From assembly GCA_026874595.1 (NCBI GenBank), contig CM049307.1, forward strand, positions 33,088,862 to 33,152,861: 64,000 bases of DNA, in the 5' to 3' direction. Of this stretch, positions 11,810 to 24,859 are shown one piece after another. The notes beneath the pieces were generated by a model. It saw only the letters and a program-made list of their open reading frames with translations, made no database searches and was not told the origin of the DNA. The stretch's first letter is position 1, and each line of letters begins with the position of its first letter. A program made the translations under genes and the position numbers. Origin of the DNA: Sipunculus nudus. Taxonomy: Eukaryota; Annelida; Sipuncula; Golfingiida; Sipunculidae.

Positions 11810-14800
11810 GTTCGGTTAAGTTAGTTTCATGTGCTGATCCTTATCCGTTGAAGAACTTTGTGTGCCAAGTTGAAACATCCTACCGCAAAGCGTACCACCC
11901 AACGACTAATGTTTTTTAAACCAATTAAACTATTGAACTTTACTGTGTATCAGACCATTGGCAACTTAGAAATATTCAAGAGAGAATACCGATGCTGTGT
12001 GAAACGAGTCCACAATTCTTTCAGAATAGTGTTTTCACCTTTTTTCAGCTGTACGTTTTGTAAAAGCTTCAACAGTTTCACTTATCACTCTGACCACATC
12101 TTCCTGGATATGAACCGTCATTCACCGTCGCCACAGACGACAACGTTAAATAATAATAAAACGAGAATGACAAGTTATATTCCACCACAATAAAAAATAC
12201 TTTGGTTGAAAATTTCCGCTTCTTATCAGTCTTTCCGTTTTGTTGTTACAAACGATACAGCCAAACCAGTTTTCTCCACTCGCACTGACTGTTTAATGTT
12301 CATAGTAGCAAGCGATGATGCCGAGTTGTTTTGTTTACGCTGTACAGTGACGGAAGCAGCTCTGCAAACCAGCGTCAGAAATAACCTTCGTAGCATTGCT
12401 TGCCGGCCCTCGAGGGAGCAACGTATATTAAGAAACGCGGATAGCTACTACTAATATGACATAGGCGTATCCTGCTCGGGCCATGGATTCCCCTCACCAG
12501 GCGAGGTGTACAGCCGAGGTTGGCCAGCGTGTACGTCAGGCCTACCTGTTCAGCAGGTGCAAATCTTGGTCTCCCAGCAGACACCGGTATTAGTAAATAG
12601 TAGGCCCGCTGTCCCGGCTTAAATGTATATTGGTTGACAGGTTCAAAACATAAACTCGGTAAACATTAAGTACATACTTCGTTATTTCTAATATAAGAAA
12701 TACAGAAAGTATAAAAACTGTAGCGTTTGTCACATATATATTTGACACGTGACATTAACAGGAAGGAAGTGGATTCCCTAACAACGTGAACGAATAAGTC
12801 CCTCGGTAAACCTAAAGGAACGTTACAATTAAGTTTGCTAATTCTGTAAGCTCATATTGGTTTAGTATTTCGTAAACTTCATTTCACATTGCAGCAGCTT
12901 GGCCGTTTATGCATGTAAAGGAAGACAGGATATATCTTAGCATACAGATTGTTTTGTTTACTGTTGTTATATCTAACACTAATCATATAAGATCTATCCA
13001 GGCGAAAATAAGGTTTTGATTTAAAAAGTAAATATGTGCTTTCGGTGGTACTGAATTGTAAGTATAGGGAAAATGATAACAACGAGTTTAGCTTGTGGCG
13101 AGGATCGAGTCCCGGGTCGTAAAGTTTTGTGTAACCTATCCAAATCAGTTTAAAAAAGGGTATGTCCTTTCCCGTGTTGACAGATTTTAGGACCAACATC
13201 ATATAACGAAATTCACCTAGGTAATGCACATACATTTTTACATACGTGTTTTAGACAGAGTTAAAGTCTTCCGCAATCGGAAAATCCACACTGCTTGCTG
13301 TTTCTGGTGGATTTTCTTTTAACCCTATAGAGAAAGGGAAGGTAACAGAGTAAACCTAATTTTAATCTGTATCATTTAACTCTCTTTTGAACTGAAAAAA
13401 AATAATTTGACAAGGCAGCTTATTAAATATATAAGTTTTCTGAATATAATTAATTTTGTTTTATGACTAGTTTTATAACTTTGTGGAATAATTTGAATTA
13501 TAACTAGTTTTATAACTTAGTGAAGTATAAAGGTCAGGATGAAAGAGAGCTTCGAACCGACGCTAAATGGAAAGGACGGACACACGGAAGGGGGAGCCAG
13601 GTCACAGTGGATATATATAATATATTAGAAACGGATCCAGGGGCGGGGGTCTAGGGGGTCCGGATCCCCCCCCCCTTCGGCCCTGCGGACCTTTTCTAGG
13701 TTTGGTCATTGATTAGTCCTACAGGGTTGGACCCCTCCTGGATCCGCCCCCATCAGCAGAGCTAAACAGACGTGAGGTCAGGTCGGTGTATGACGGACTT
13801 CTGAAGAACCGCTGGTAGTCGTAACTACCACATATATAAATTTATATAACACCCGTTTTCACATACGTATTCCTTCGCAGACACCTGCAGTTGTAATCGT
13901 TATTTTGAAAAAAAAATATCTAACCTTTATATTGCGAAAATATATATCCTGTGGAGGTCTGCAGTCGCCCAGCGATCACTGGGCAAATTTTGTCACCTCT
14001 GTTGCTCTGATCAAAGACCAGTTTTGGAAAAGCAGCCGTTTTGGAGGTCTAGCGAAAACATGGGCAGAAGAAATAGAATGAAAATCTGGTCTTCGCTAAA
14101 AGCTTCCCCTTCCAACTTGGGTTGGGGTTATAATGTAATTTAAGATTAAGGATCCTTTGCAAACTTGATGTAGGACAATCTTTTTTTCCCAAACGAGGGT
14201 CAGGGTCATTTACTAGTTATAGCGGCCGCCTCAGGTCTAAAGCTGATCTGTGGTTTGACCATAAATGGGATTGGTGAACCACAACATACATTTTATATGT
14301 AGCACACGGAAAAAGTTTTATCATAATTGTTCAGCGGTCAATATTGCTGCACATTCAGTATGTCACTATAAAATGCAGTGTGGCGTCCAGGAGTGAAACG
14401 AACTTGTAATACAGGATATGGATTAAAAAAGGGTATGGGTATTCGAAGTAAATAACAGTTGATAAAGACTGTTATGCATGTTTTCATACTGATGTGTGGA
14501 AAATGTGTGGACGAACAAGTCGTTACTAAAATACCCTTCACTGATCACCCCAACTGTCACCATCCCTAGCTGATGTCCAGGAAAATAAAAAAGTGCATTA
14601 AAAACTTTTAAATATGTAGGTGCCATCTTTTGAAGAAAATAGTGGGCATTGATTCGTCATCTTACGTGTGTTTAACATAATAAAACAAACTAGATAAACC
14701 AGATGCCAGTTTAATCGCCTTTTGAACGCTATAACCAATACAGGGGGAGCTTAATGATCCATAAACGATAAACAAGACAAACAAAAAAGATAGGGGCCGT

Positions 14801-17400
14801 GTCACATCATAAGTCAAGCATACAGGAGGATATACTAGTTTACACATGAACAGCTGAGCATTCAGCCTTCTACTACGACCAACTGAGTGCATGGATCTCC
14901 AGTTGTAAGGTGAAAACAAGAGGATCCAGAGGATAAGAAAAAGTAGTTTTTATATATAGAAGATTTATACTTCAAACGACACGTGCACCTTTAAGCGTAG
15001 ATTACTCACCGTGTTTGGAGATTTAAAGAGTTCTGCCGTCTCATATATATGACTCATATATATGTCCCTATAGGCTAGATCTCTTTAATATTCGTAACTC
15101 AATCATTCTCCAGTGATTTTAACAGACAATAGAGCACTTATGGGAAATGTTGATAAAAAACCTATTATTTAATTAAAATCGACACTGGTCATTCGCATTT
15201 TGAGCACTAATACAAAAACTTGTTGCTTGGCACACGTATATTAAATCTATAATTCGATTACTTGTCCCTGGCATACGCACCTTAAAATTGTAATTCGAAT
15301 ACTTTTTTCTTGTCATATATTAAAACACTCTAAGGATGTCTTTCTATACATTTTTGTCCATTTTTGTCCGTGCGTCGTTCCATAGGCCCTAATAGTAAAT
15401 GTACGGGCCGACTTCGTATGCGTATAACCAATTTATTACGGGAAACGCATATTGTTTCTTAAATTTTTATGTTACGTTTTCATATTATATTCAGTTGAAA
15501 CATTTATGCTGTGGAGGCAATTTTCGATCCTGATTAATATCTTATAATATCTTAAAAGACAGACTAACATGGTGGCTATATATTTATCTTCTTTCGGCCC
15601 ATATATCTCGGCGAGGTACGGCTATATAGTCCATTATTATATCGCCATATAGCCCAACAGGCTCTGTCAGCTTTCACGTGTTAGCTCGTATATAGAGTAT
15701 GCATGCCCCCCCCCCCCCGGGTCCCGCATGCATGGAAAAGTCCCCTTATTCGAATACTTTTTTGCACAAGCTGGGTCATTAAGTGACTAGCGGAGTTAAT
15801 GATTAACCGGTATCACCAAACTGGGAATTTCTACATTTATACATCCAAACTAGACCATTCGAAAATCCCATACTTCATTCATACAGATAAAAATATCCCA
15901 ATCCACATCTTTATGCGGATAACCTCAATATAAAAAATCACAGTCAAGGTCAGCAGGCAAGGTTGATACATTCTATTAACCGCCCACTTTGTGAGCATGC
16001 ATGGTGGAAATCTTGTGCTCTAAATGCAAAGTGCTCTATATCGAGCGTACTATGGCTGGGTTCGAAATTGCAGAAGGTGATCCTTTCCGATGTAATAATA
16101 AATAAGATAAGGGCAAAGGTGATCCTATTCAGTTTCGATTAATAACGGATCGTGGGCTGTCCGGGGTGCCGTGCGAGGTAATATGGCGCAAGGGTCAGAC
16201 ATACGAATGAGGACATGTGTTCAGCTCAGAGCAACGGGCAAACATATAACAAGTATCAATGGAAGAATCCCTCTTGACGGGAACAATTCATTGCACACAA
16301 ATTATAGCCTTGCAAGATAAATAAGGTCTGGGCTTATCATTGTTGGGGTATCGGCTACAGTTGTGCCGAAACAAATTCAGCCTTCCCTTTGACCTATACT
16401 CAGTTACAGCCCCATGGCACCGGCGGCCAGCCGTCTGTCCTGTGTCAAGAATATGGCAATTGAAGCGTGTCGCCCGATTACACATGTTCCAGGTTTACTG
16501 GATTAACCATGCTTATGACAGATGTAATTGCCGTGGTTCATTTGAACATTTAGGTTTACAATCCACGGCAAATACGCCGCACACATATGTCAACTTACCC
16601 GGCCACTTACGTGACGCTGGCTTATGGCAACGGTAGAGTGGGTCACTATACTTACCGTGTACTGAACGTAATGACTTTTGTCACCAGTCATACAGGTGTT
16701 CACTTCAAGCAAAGAATCTAGGGACTTACATAGAAGTATGCGATTAGTAACCATTGGCTACGGCTCAACGTGGGCACTGCAAAACCTAAGACCATGGTAG
16801 CGGTGATCGGTTTTGTGCGTATAAATATAATTTTTGGTTCACTGACCATACAGTCTTGTTGATATGGACGTCTCATATATCAAGAATAAAAATGTCTCAC
16901 GGCTGATAAAAAATGCACATATGCGTGCTAAAGAAGAAGGATTAAACTAATATGCTTAGTTAACCTAACCTTAGGTATACGCTGCATTTTATGGATATAC
17001 AAACAAGTACTATTCGCGTTGATCAGGATTTACACGACACTGGAGCTGTTGTATACGGAAAGCGTTAGAAAACAAACCAGCTTAATTGGAACGATTGAAC
17101 CAAAGCAGCTCATGGAGCGCAAATAGTATAATGCCAAACAGGTTAGTATACGTTTTGATCTAACCGGCAAACGGTTTCGCCTTTCGGGTGTGAAGTCTGA
17201 GCATAAGATGGAAAAAGCGAATGTACCCGTTTTGGAGGGCTGCAAACGAGCTGTTGAAGAAAAGCATTATTATAATATGATTTCTGCATGTCAATGAAAC
17301 TATTTCAACGTCAGCAGTTTTGTTATTTCCGACAAAAAAAGAGTCCTGGGGGTCTTGTCTTATTGACATTGATCAGAAAGGCATGAACATTCACTTCCAT
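11810..17400. other. Intergenic region with no recognised gene
   Basis: Short open frames at 11858-12193, 12879-13235, 14662-14919 and 16340-16636 show no domain or splice structure I can support. The stretch contains one D-type repeat (13633-13751) and a poly-C run near 15706-15718. Confidence 0.4.
13633..13751. mobile_element. Small GGATCC-ended element (family D), copy 1
   Basis: Left end reads GGATCCAGGGGCGGGGG and right end reads CTCCTGGATCCGCCCCC, giving inverted ends. A poly-C run and GGGTCCGGATCC lie inside. The same layout occurs at 35533 and 38239. It is non-coding. Confidence 0.6.
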
Positions 17401-17403
17401 ATT

Positions 17404-17409
17404 TATAAA
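17404..17409 (+). promoter_or_regulatory. Possible TATA box
   Basis: TATAAA lies 75 bases before the first in-frame ATG of the two-exon gene. The spacing suits a short 5' leader, but a match of this kind is common by chance in AT-rich DNA. Confidence 0.25.
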
Positions 17410-17484
17410 GTGGTATGCCGACGACGGCGACATTAAAGACAAAACCTTTTGTGATCGTGTAGGACAGGACAAACTCGTCTCAGA

Positions 17485-20400
17485 ATGATAGCGATGGTAT
17501 ACACGCCCTCGCCACGGGGAAGCACGCCCATCTTCCTGAGGGGCACTCTTCCTGGCACCCCGAGTACCCCAGCCTCCGGTGGATCAATGTCACGTTCAGA
17601 AAGTAAATCTAATCTGACACCCAACCTGGTACTCGATCCCCGGCTTGTGGAGGCGCCCAAAACTGAAAATGTTCGTGGCGTGCAAGGATTCTTCCCGCCT
17701 GTCAAACTACGGGGGAACGGATCAAACTCGCAAAACGGTGGCTGCCAGCAAAGTCAAAGCAAGAAAAAACAGCATCACATCCTGTCGGACGCTGGTGACC
17801 AGTCTCCGAGGCAGTCGAAATCAAGGGTAAGATTGTTAATATTGATTTTATCTATATTGTATTAAGAAAATAGATCAACAAAACTATGAAAAAGAAATAA
17901 AAAAACATATATTACAAAGTGCAAGTATTTCATAGTCGGTGTATATAGGAATAATAAAACCCTCTAGCGTGTCTATGCAGGGCGTTAATGTATGTTTTGT
18001 CAGTGTCAGTATTTTCAACATTCCTTAATTGCCATGGCATTACACGAATATTGAAATTAAGAAATGAGGTACCGTTTGAATAAATGTATAACGCATGCAT
18101 GGTCGCCCCGGACTGAGGTCGTAACGTCTGTGTCAGCAACCAGGAATAGGGCCAGTATCACGATAAATTAATACTAACTCTAAAGCAAGAAACCGCATAT
18201 ATAGATCTTTATTGACAATGAATTAGTGACTGGTACATGGCAACGGAAGGTGCCACTGATTTCAGTGTATCAAAAGAGCTCTTCATGAGAGCTCTTCAGT
18301 AATGAATTGGGGACAACTCTCAGAGTTTCGGTCTTCCCAAGAGCCCTTATACCTCATGAAGTGTGGATATAAAGAGATCATTCTACAACACTACCGACTT
18401 TGTTGCTGGGAAGACCATATACGTTGCGTTTATACATTCTTTTTATCTGATAAAATGAATATGACTGTAAGATTCATTGTTTTTAGATATTATAACATAT
18501 CTATCAGAACGTCTCACGGAATGACAACACCGCAAAGAAAGGGTAAAATAAGATAACATGATAAGCTATGTTATTTATATAATTGATAGAGGTGGCACTC
18601 AACCTTTGTTACACAACTCCTTTGCGGCCACACCTCAGAATTCCTTTTTGTCTTCAAGTGTCGGGCACGATTACATGTGTGATTTTCTATTGTTTATCAT
18701 TAACATTCAGAAAGTTGACATTATTTCACGAAGGATCAATCGCAGCGCCACCTTTCAGAAGCTATGTTTGTGATATTTGCCCATGGAAAACCCATCTCGC
18801 ACATCCCGGCCTGAGTCCTATTGGCCTAATCTAGTGAACGTTTAATATGCTAGTCATAGCAGTATATAATTATTAGTATTTAAACAAGAAAGCAGTAAGA
18901 AACAACCTCCACAAGAATCCTAATCAGACTTTACATTTGTAGACTACAAAGGAAACGTGTAACAGTTCACCACCTCCAAGGTTGGATAACAGTTAAGTAA
19001 GATGTAAATCACAGACGGCCACTAATACCCTTGAATGCAAATTACCCAAAGCCGGGATAAAGAATGGAATAAAATCTTTTAAACTGAAAACAAATTCTGG
19101 TGAAGCAGATCAACCTCAACATGTAAAGGATTGTTCCTAGCATTAGTAATACCAATAGTTCTAGAAATTTCATCAAAATCCATTCATTTTTTTTAATAAT
19201 GTTGCAGACGAACCAACCAATAAAAATTCCAACCAAGGGAAAAATTCTTTACCTTGTGGAATGTATAATATGTTACGGAACCTAATATAAACAGATCACT
19301 TATGCGTGATGAACACAAATTTTGTAATGGAGATAAAAACAAATCAGATTCTGTAACACTAGGCAGCGTGAAATGTTTAGGGGAATGAATAAAGAAGTCA
19401 GTGGTTTTTTGTTAACAAATAACTATAATTTATTCTTAAAACAACCCTAACAATACAATACACTTAATCAATACAGTTATACAGTAAAACAGAGGTATAG
19501 CAACAAGTCAATACAAACACATAGAAACATAATGTGCACAGTACCTGGATACCAACGCCGTCACCACGATAAGTTCTTTAAATGTATACTCTCGGAGAAT
19601 GACCGTCTAGTGGAAAGTTCTTGTAACAACCCAGAAAGTAAACTGAAGTCTAAATGCATAAAATCCAGGAGAAAGCCTTAGAACATCTATAATTGTACGC
19701 TCTTTACACAGCGCTTTAACTATAGGCCTACATCCTATATGGTAAGCGCTGTTTGTTATGACCTCGTATCCTGAATTGCTACATTAGAGGGGAGCACTGT
19801 ATTTTTGTCCAATCAGATGAGACCTTGTGCTGGAAGACACGGGCAAGCGAGGAATACACGGAGCCAATCATGTTCATTTCGTTTTGAGTGACAGCTCATC
19901 GCCCCGGTAACCGTATGAACAGGCCACAGGCTCAGAGAGAATTGCCGCAGACGTGGTTTACTTAGGGCCTTTGGCACATAGGATGCCCGGTCGGTGAGCT
20001 GTAATTCAAACGAAACGTAACAACAAAGGCTGCGTGCACACCTCGCTGGCTGGTTTCAGTTCTGCAGACACATGGCTACGCTAACACAGTAACACTGTCA
20101 AAATCGAATCGGTCGATGATGCGAGAATGCAGAGGGAGTAATTATAATTCGAACGTAAACTTGTCTTCAAACGGCGCTTGAAGCGCAGCTATGAGCGGAG
20201 CCAGGATGTATGTCGCGTGTTTGTTTATTGGCATCTGGTTGGCTGCTTTTCACATCATACGCACGTTTTGTTCAGCGGACAACGAACCGCCATCTGGTGT
20301 CTAAATATATCATAAACGGTCAAAGCTGGCAGCGTGAAAATCAGTTGCTTCTTTAGAACCCTAAGATTTCCGCTGCCTCGGGAGCGTACTATAATTGCCG

Positions 20401-21524
20401 CATTCGTCGGATAAGATCCTAGAAACTGACACACGCTTCTGCGTCCGCTGGAATCTGCTCTGCTGTTCTCTCTGCCTGGTTCTAAAACACAGCCCCTTTA
20501 TATACTTTATATACCTTCACACCTCAAGCCGAGAATTTTCCACTTCTCGAACAGTCCATAAGATCCTGCACAACACAGTAAACACGCGTTTCAGGAACTC
20601 TCTAGAAAAACAGCGCTGTGTATTTCCACATACCAGGCTCATCACGTGACCTCGGCCAGGCGTGAAAGCCCAAGGCTTACATGACAACTAGAGCCAAACC
20701 AGTACAGCTTAAACAGAGATTGTAATACGCGGCCAGACATGAGTGCCACAACAGGAGTTACGCCCGTGTCACATAATAAAAAGAGCACCTGTAACAAATA
20801 ATATAATCATTCCTCCCTGGTCCGTTTCGATTACCCATCCAACACAAAACGGGAAGCCATTCAACTAAATCAAGCTAATAAAAGAAAAATCCCACGATGT
20901 TTTTTTTTCCAATTATATACTAAGACGACCTAGCGGCGTGTGAAGTGACCGTAAAATTGCCGTATACCTTAATGAAAAGGACATCACTGATAGACCGTAA
21001 TTCATGTTGGTTTATGTCACCGACACGATGTTAAGTGGTAAAACACAGCTGAGCAACACCGCCGGATAATTCGTGAGTTTTGTGAATCAGTGTTGGTATT
21101 TTCACGAGAGTGCTGATGATCCATTATTCCCTCTTGTTTTCAGTGCTTACCCAGACCTACTTTGGAGCTGATACCGGAGTCTTCAGGTCCAATGCCAGAT
21201 ACTCCTTTCCGAGGTCAACATCCATCTCTGAAAACCCCGCCTGCACAAGTCAGTTCCAGGACAACATCCAGGGCCACGCAAAGACCAGAGTCGCTACGGT
21301 CTCGTTTCTCAACACCCGAGAGATTATACCCAAACCTTCTTCTTGCCAAAACCGAAAACAAAAAGTGTGCGGACTTGAGCTACCTGCCAAGACCAAGAAA
21401 ACTTATTCCAAAAGGGGAGCTTCCGTGGGTATACAGGTTCAAAGTTAAGAAAGGCATGAGCGAGCTCAGCAAAATAATGGCTAGCAAGCCACCCCAGGGC
21501 TCCCTTCAGCCTTTAGCGTTATAA
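17485..21524 (+). CDS. Two-exon gene, disordered orphan protein of about 240 aa
   Basis: Exon 1 is 17485-17826 and exon 2 is 21144-21524, giving 114 + 126 residues. The donor AGG|GTAAGA and the acceptor (pyrimidine-rich tract then TTTTCAG) are both strong, and both boundaries are phase 0, so the frame joins cleanly. An in-frame stop at 17452 fixes the start at ATG 17485 or 17494. The N-terminus is rich in Pro, Ser, Thr and Gly (SPRGSTPIFLRGTLPG). A Gln/Ser/Lys-rich segment follows, then a basic Ser/Thr/Pro-rich segment, and the C-terminal 50 residues look more ordered (LIPKGELPWVYRFKVKKG). AATAAA signals at 21562 and 21632 follow the stop. No known domain, signal peptide or membrane segment is seen. 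The low complexity and basic charge suggest a cytoskeletal or nucleic-acid-associated role, but that is speculation. The 3.3-kb intron holds no coding sequence I recognise. Confidence 0.6.
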
Positions 21525-21561
21525 AGGACAATGAACCAGATCGTCGATTTATTAATTGTAT

Positions 21562-21567
21562 AATAAA
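21562..21567 (+). terminator. Polyadenylation signal
   Basis: AATAAA 38 bases after the stop of the two-exon gene; a second AATAAA lies at 21632. Confidence 0.5.
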
Positions 21568-21926
21568 CACTTATGTACTAGCTTGAAAAAGTGAATGTCG
21601 TAACTAAGCATAAACTTATTTATTTTAAGCAAATAAAGACCTGGTCTTCGGTAATACTGTTATGTTTTGCTATGGCACAAATTCATGAAAAAAAGTTTTT
21701 AAGGTAAGAAAAAATGTCTAAATTTTGTGTTGATAATATACATCATTTCAAGGTATGAGAAAATTATTTGTATTCTCTTTGCATGCAGCCGAAAATCCAG
21801 TTACTGTGTCTTGATCGGAAAAAATAATAGAAACAAATACCCCGCTCGCACCATGATTTTCATTCTCAATATCCTTAGAACAACATTTTATCTTTGTGGT
21901 CTTATTTAAAACAGAATACGGATCGT

Positions 21927-23135
21927 CGACAAGCGATTACGTGTATCCGCCGAAATCAAAGTGGTGTGGGTGATGTGAGGCATGTATTGAGACGAAAAGT
22001 GAAATAGAGCGAGATATGTTTCTTATTAGCATAGATGTCTGCGACTAAAACATGACCGTAGGTGGCCCCACCTGACATTGGAATGAGAAAGCTATCTAAG
22101 ATGTTTTCAAATGCAAATTTCAGGTGGAGCAGACAAAGGACTGCTGAGATATGAGTGATTTTTATTCCAGGCAGATGAACAGATGGACACCAAGCAAAAG
22201 TTGTAGCTGTAGAACTATGTAATATCAAAACTCATGAAAAATTTCAGACCGATATGTCAAACCAGTGCCGAGATATTAGCAAGGATGTCTACAGTGTAAA
22301 CGTGTTTATAGGTGTTGCCACCTTCCAACTCAACGAAACATCTTTCAAATACGTATGCACATGCAAAATTTCAGGCGGATAAGTCAAGCCACTGCTCAGA
22401 TAAATGAAATTTTCACCCAACAAAGACACACGAAAACCATAGTAGGTGGCGCCATCAGTCTTCTGTATGGGATAAAGCCATCCAAGTTTATGATCATGAA
22501 ACATTTCATGCCGATAGGTCCAACCACTCCTGAGATATGTGCATATATGTATGGCAAACAAATTGTCAATGGCGCCACCTGTCTCGTGTACGAAAAAACT
22601 GTTGATGATGCATGGACATGATAAATTTCAGGCCGATACATTAAACCACTGCTCAAATATATATGATTTTCACCCAACACAGACGCACGTATGTATATTG
22701 CGCCACCGTTCTTGTGTATGGAATAAAACCATCTAAGATCTATGATCATGCAAAATTTCAGGCCGATATGTTAAACCAATCCTGAGATATGTGCATGCAT
22801 ATATGCCATGAAAACGCAATTTAAGGTTGCGCCACCTGTCTTGTGTAAAAGAAAGCTGTCCAAGATGCCTGGACATGCAAAAATTCAGGCCGATAGATCC
22901 AACCTCCCTGAGATATGCGGAAAAATCACCTGACACACACCTGACGCACAGATGGACACCAGCACAGCGGAAAAGTCAAAGGGCAACGCAAAACGGTTAG
23001 GCACTAGTTCACATGTGACCCGATAATGGGGACACATTTAGGAAAATCGGTCCATTGGTCTCAGAGAAGTTCTCCGGAAACAAACGCGGCGGCGGCGGCG
23101 GCGGCGGAACCCGGTCAAAAACATAGTATACGCAA
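21927..23135 (+). mobile_element. Repeat family C, copy 1
   Basis: Starts with GTGTATCCGCCGAAATCAAA and ends with a block (TTCACATGTGACCCGATAAT, then TCTCAGAGAAGTTCTCCGGAA, then a GGC run) shared with the copy at 33470-34886. The inside is a tandem array of modules of about 120-150 bp. Each starts at a degenerate GGTGGCGCCACC palindrome (near 22059, 22308, 22442, 22564, 22693, 22826) and carries ATGCAAAATTTCAGGCCGAT, then a 'gagatat' phrase. Frames read through parts of it on both strands, but they are by-products of the repeat. Confidence 0.7.
23085..23108. repeat. GGC trinucleotide run
   Basis: About eight GGC units. The C copy at 34830 has a shorter, interrupted equivalent (GGCTGCGGCGGC), so this run expanded within the element. 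Confidence 0.85.
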
Positions 23136-24678
23136 AACTTTGTTAAAATAGTTTCCTTCTTCTAATACATGTAGCCTATACGGACACGCAATAGACCTGT
23201 TCGGCTGATAAATTAAGCTATCTCACATGAGTTAATGAGAAATTCCACAGTAATACGTTAGCTTTTGTGTTATACTGATGAAAAACAGCATGAAATCAGG
23301 TAAAGGGATGAAGGTGACCCAATAATATCCCGCATACAAGAGAAGGCTGCCTTGCCTGCTGCATGGGTGGGCGTCAATATAAAGGGGAGGGGATACCCCC
23401 CCCCCCGCCGTTTTTGCATCCCCCTGATATTCAGGGAATAATATTTATATATTGGAAATGAAATATTTTAATAATCAGAAATATACACTTTGGTTCCATA
23501 TATGAGTTTACTATGAAATATTATAAAACTAAACCTGTTTTATAATTAATCTATTATACTGAAAACATAATACAGTCGACCCCACTTTGTGTCATATCGG
23601 TTAATAGAAAATCCCGTTTATTGTCACATAGATCTGAAATCCCAAACCATTTCCTATATATATAATGGTAAATCTGACCGGTTTATATCATGGAATATTG
23701 TCATAAACCCGTTTTTTGTCATGCTTGGAACCCTTGGCAGTGATACCAGTTCGCAGTTATTATCACATCGAACACCGACACGGCGATCAACGAGGCCAAG
23801 AGCCTGTAATCGGTCAGGCGTATCAAACGATCACATCTCCCACCTGTGTGTGGCAGGCAAGTATAGTGATGCATGCGGATCACTTCCCGTCACTTGGCTA
23901 ATTAACGGCTTAAGATAACTCTGTAATCCAGATAATTGCGTTTCTTCGTATGTTAGCAAGGCCGATGTTGGCGATCACATGTCATAAATTATGATCTCCT
24001 GGCCTTTGCAAGACCGTGGTTTACACCTCGGCCGAGATGATATGAGCGGTAAACGTTGCTTTCGACTGGAAAATCCTCTTTAAGGGTACACGAAAAGCTG
24101 GAGGTTTTGTGAGCACTTGAAGCACCCGCTCCAAAATCTCAATCGCGGCGAAACGTCAAAATGATGACAATGGCATGATGATGCCCGCTGCCCGATCAGT
24201 TCTATTATAAAGACAGTCACGGAAGTTTGAGTCATTAATAGGATATCCTGAAAATAAGGCGCAATATTCGGGGAAAGAATTATCTAGTCAAATAGTTTGC
24301 CTACGCATAACGTTATAACTGTGCCGCATATTTCCAAACATTTGACCTCATGACCCAGACGCTACGTCTCTTTCTGTTGGCGAGTCCGATTGTCAGTTTT
24401 TGCGGCATGCTGCATAATACTTACAGGAAATAAATTGTAAGGTGCGCATAAACGTAATTTAATATGCCGTTGTGCAATAAAAATATTCATAAACATGTCT
24501 GTTTCATTTTTATTGACGATTTATTAAATTTAATTTGAGACAAAACTCTTCTTGTATGACACATCCCGGTTATTATCATAATTTACGCATGCACCAACGA
24601 TATGACAATAAGCGGCTTGACTGTACCTTATTTTCTTAAAGCTTACACTTAATTGTAATATATTTGAAATGCTTCATA

Positions 24679-24680
<2 letters not shown>
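23136..24680. other. Intergenic, nothing assigned
   Basis: Contains a poly-C run near 23397 and a short frame at 23589-23918 without domain features. No gene is supported. Confidence 0.35.

Positions 24681-24682
<2 letters not shown>

Positions 24683-24730
<48 letters not shown>
24683..24730. repeat. TA microsatellite
   Basis: Long uninterrupted (TA)n followed by a short TG run and then a C-run at 24750, a combination seen repeatedly in this window. Confidence 0.9.
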
Positions 24731-24733
<3 letters not shown>

Positions 24734-24859
24734 TGTGTGTGCAAGTCACCCCCCCCCCACCCTTGAAGATAAGTTGAGGCCACTATTTGACGCGATTTTT
24801 CTGCGGTGCGATGACGTTGCGTTGGGTGTCAGAATGGCTCTATCTTGAGCATTATAATT

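Noticed and set aside
13085-13130. tRNA-like phrase GGATCGAGTCCCGGGTCG
   Set aside because: No acceptor stem, D-arm or anticodon arm can be arranged around it.
21956-22749. Minus-strand frames with repeated YLSSGLTYRPEI-like phrases
   Set aside because: They follow the module period of repeat family C and break in the other copy, so they reflect repetition rather than a repeat protein.
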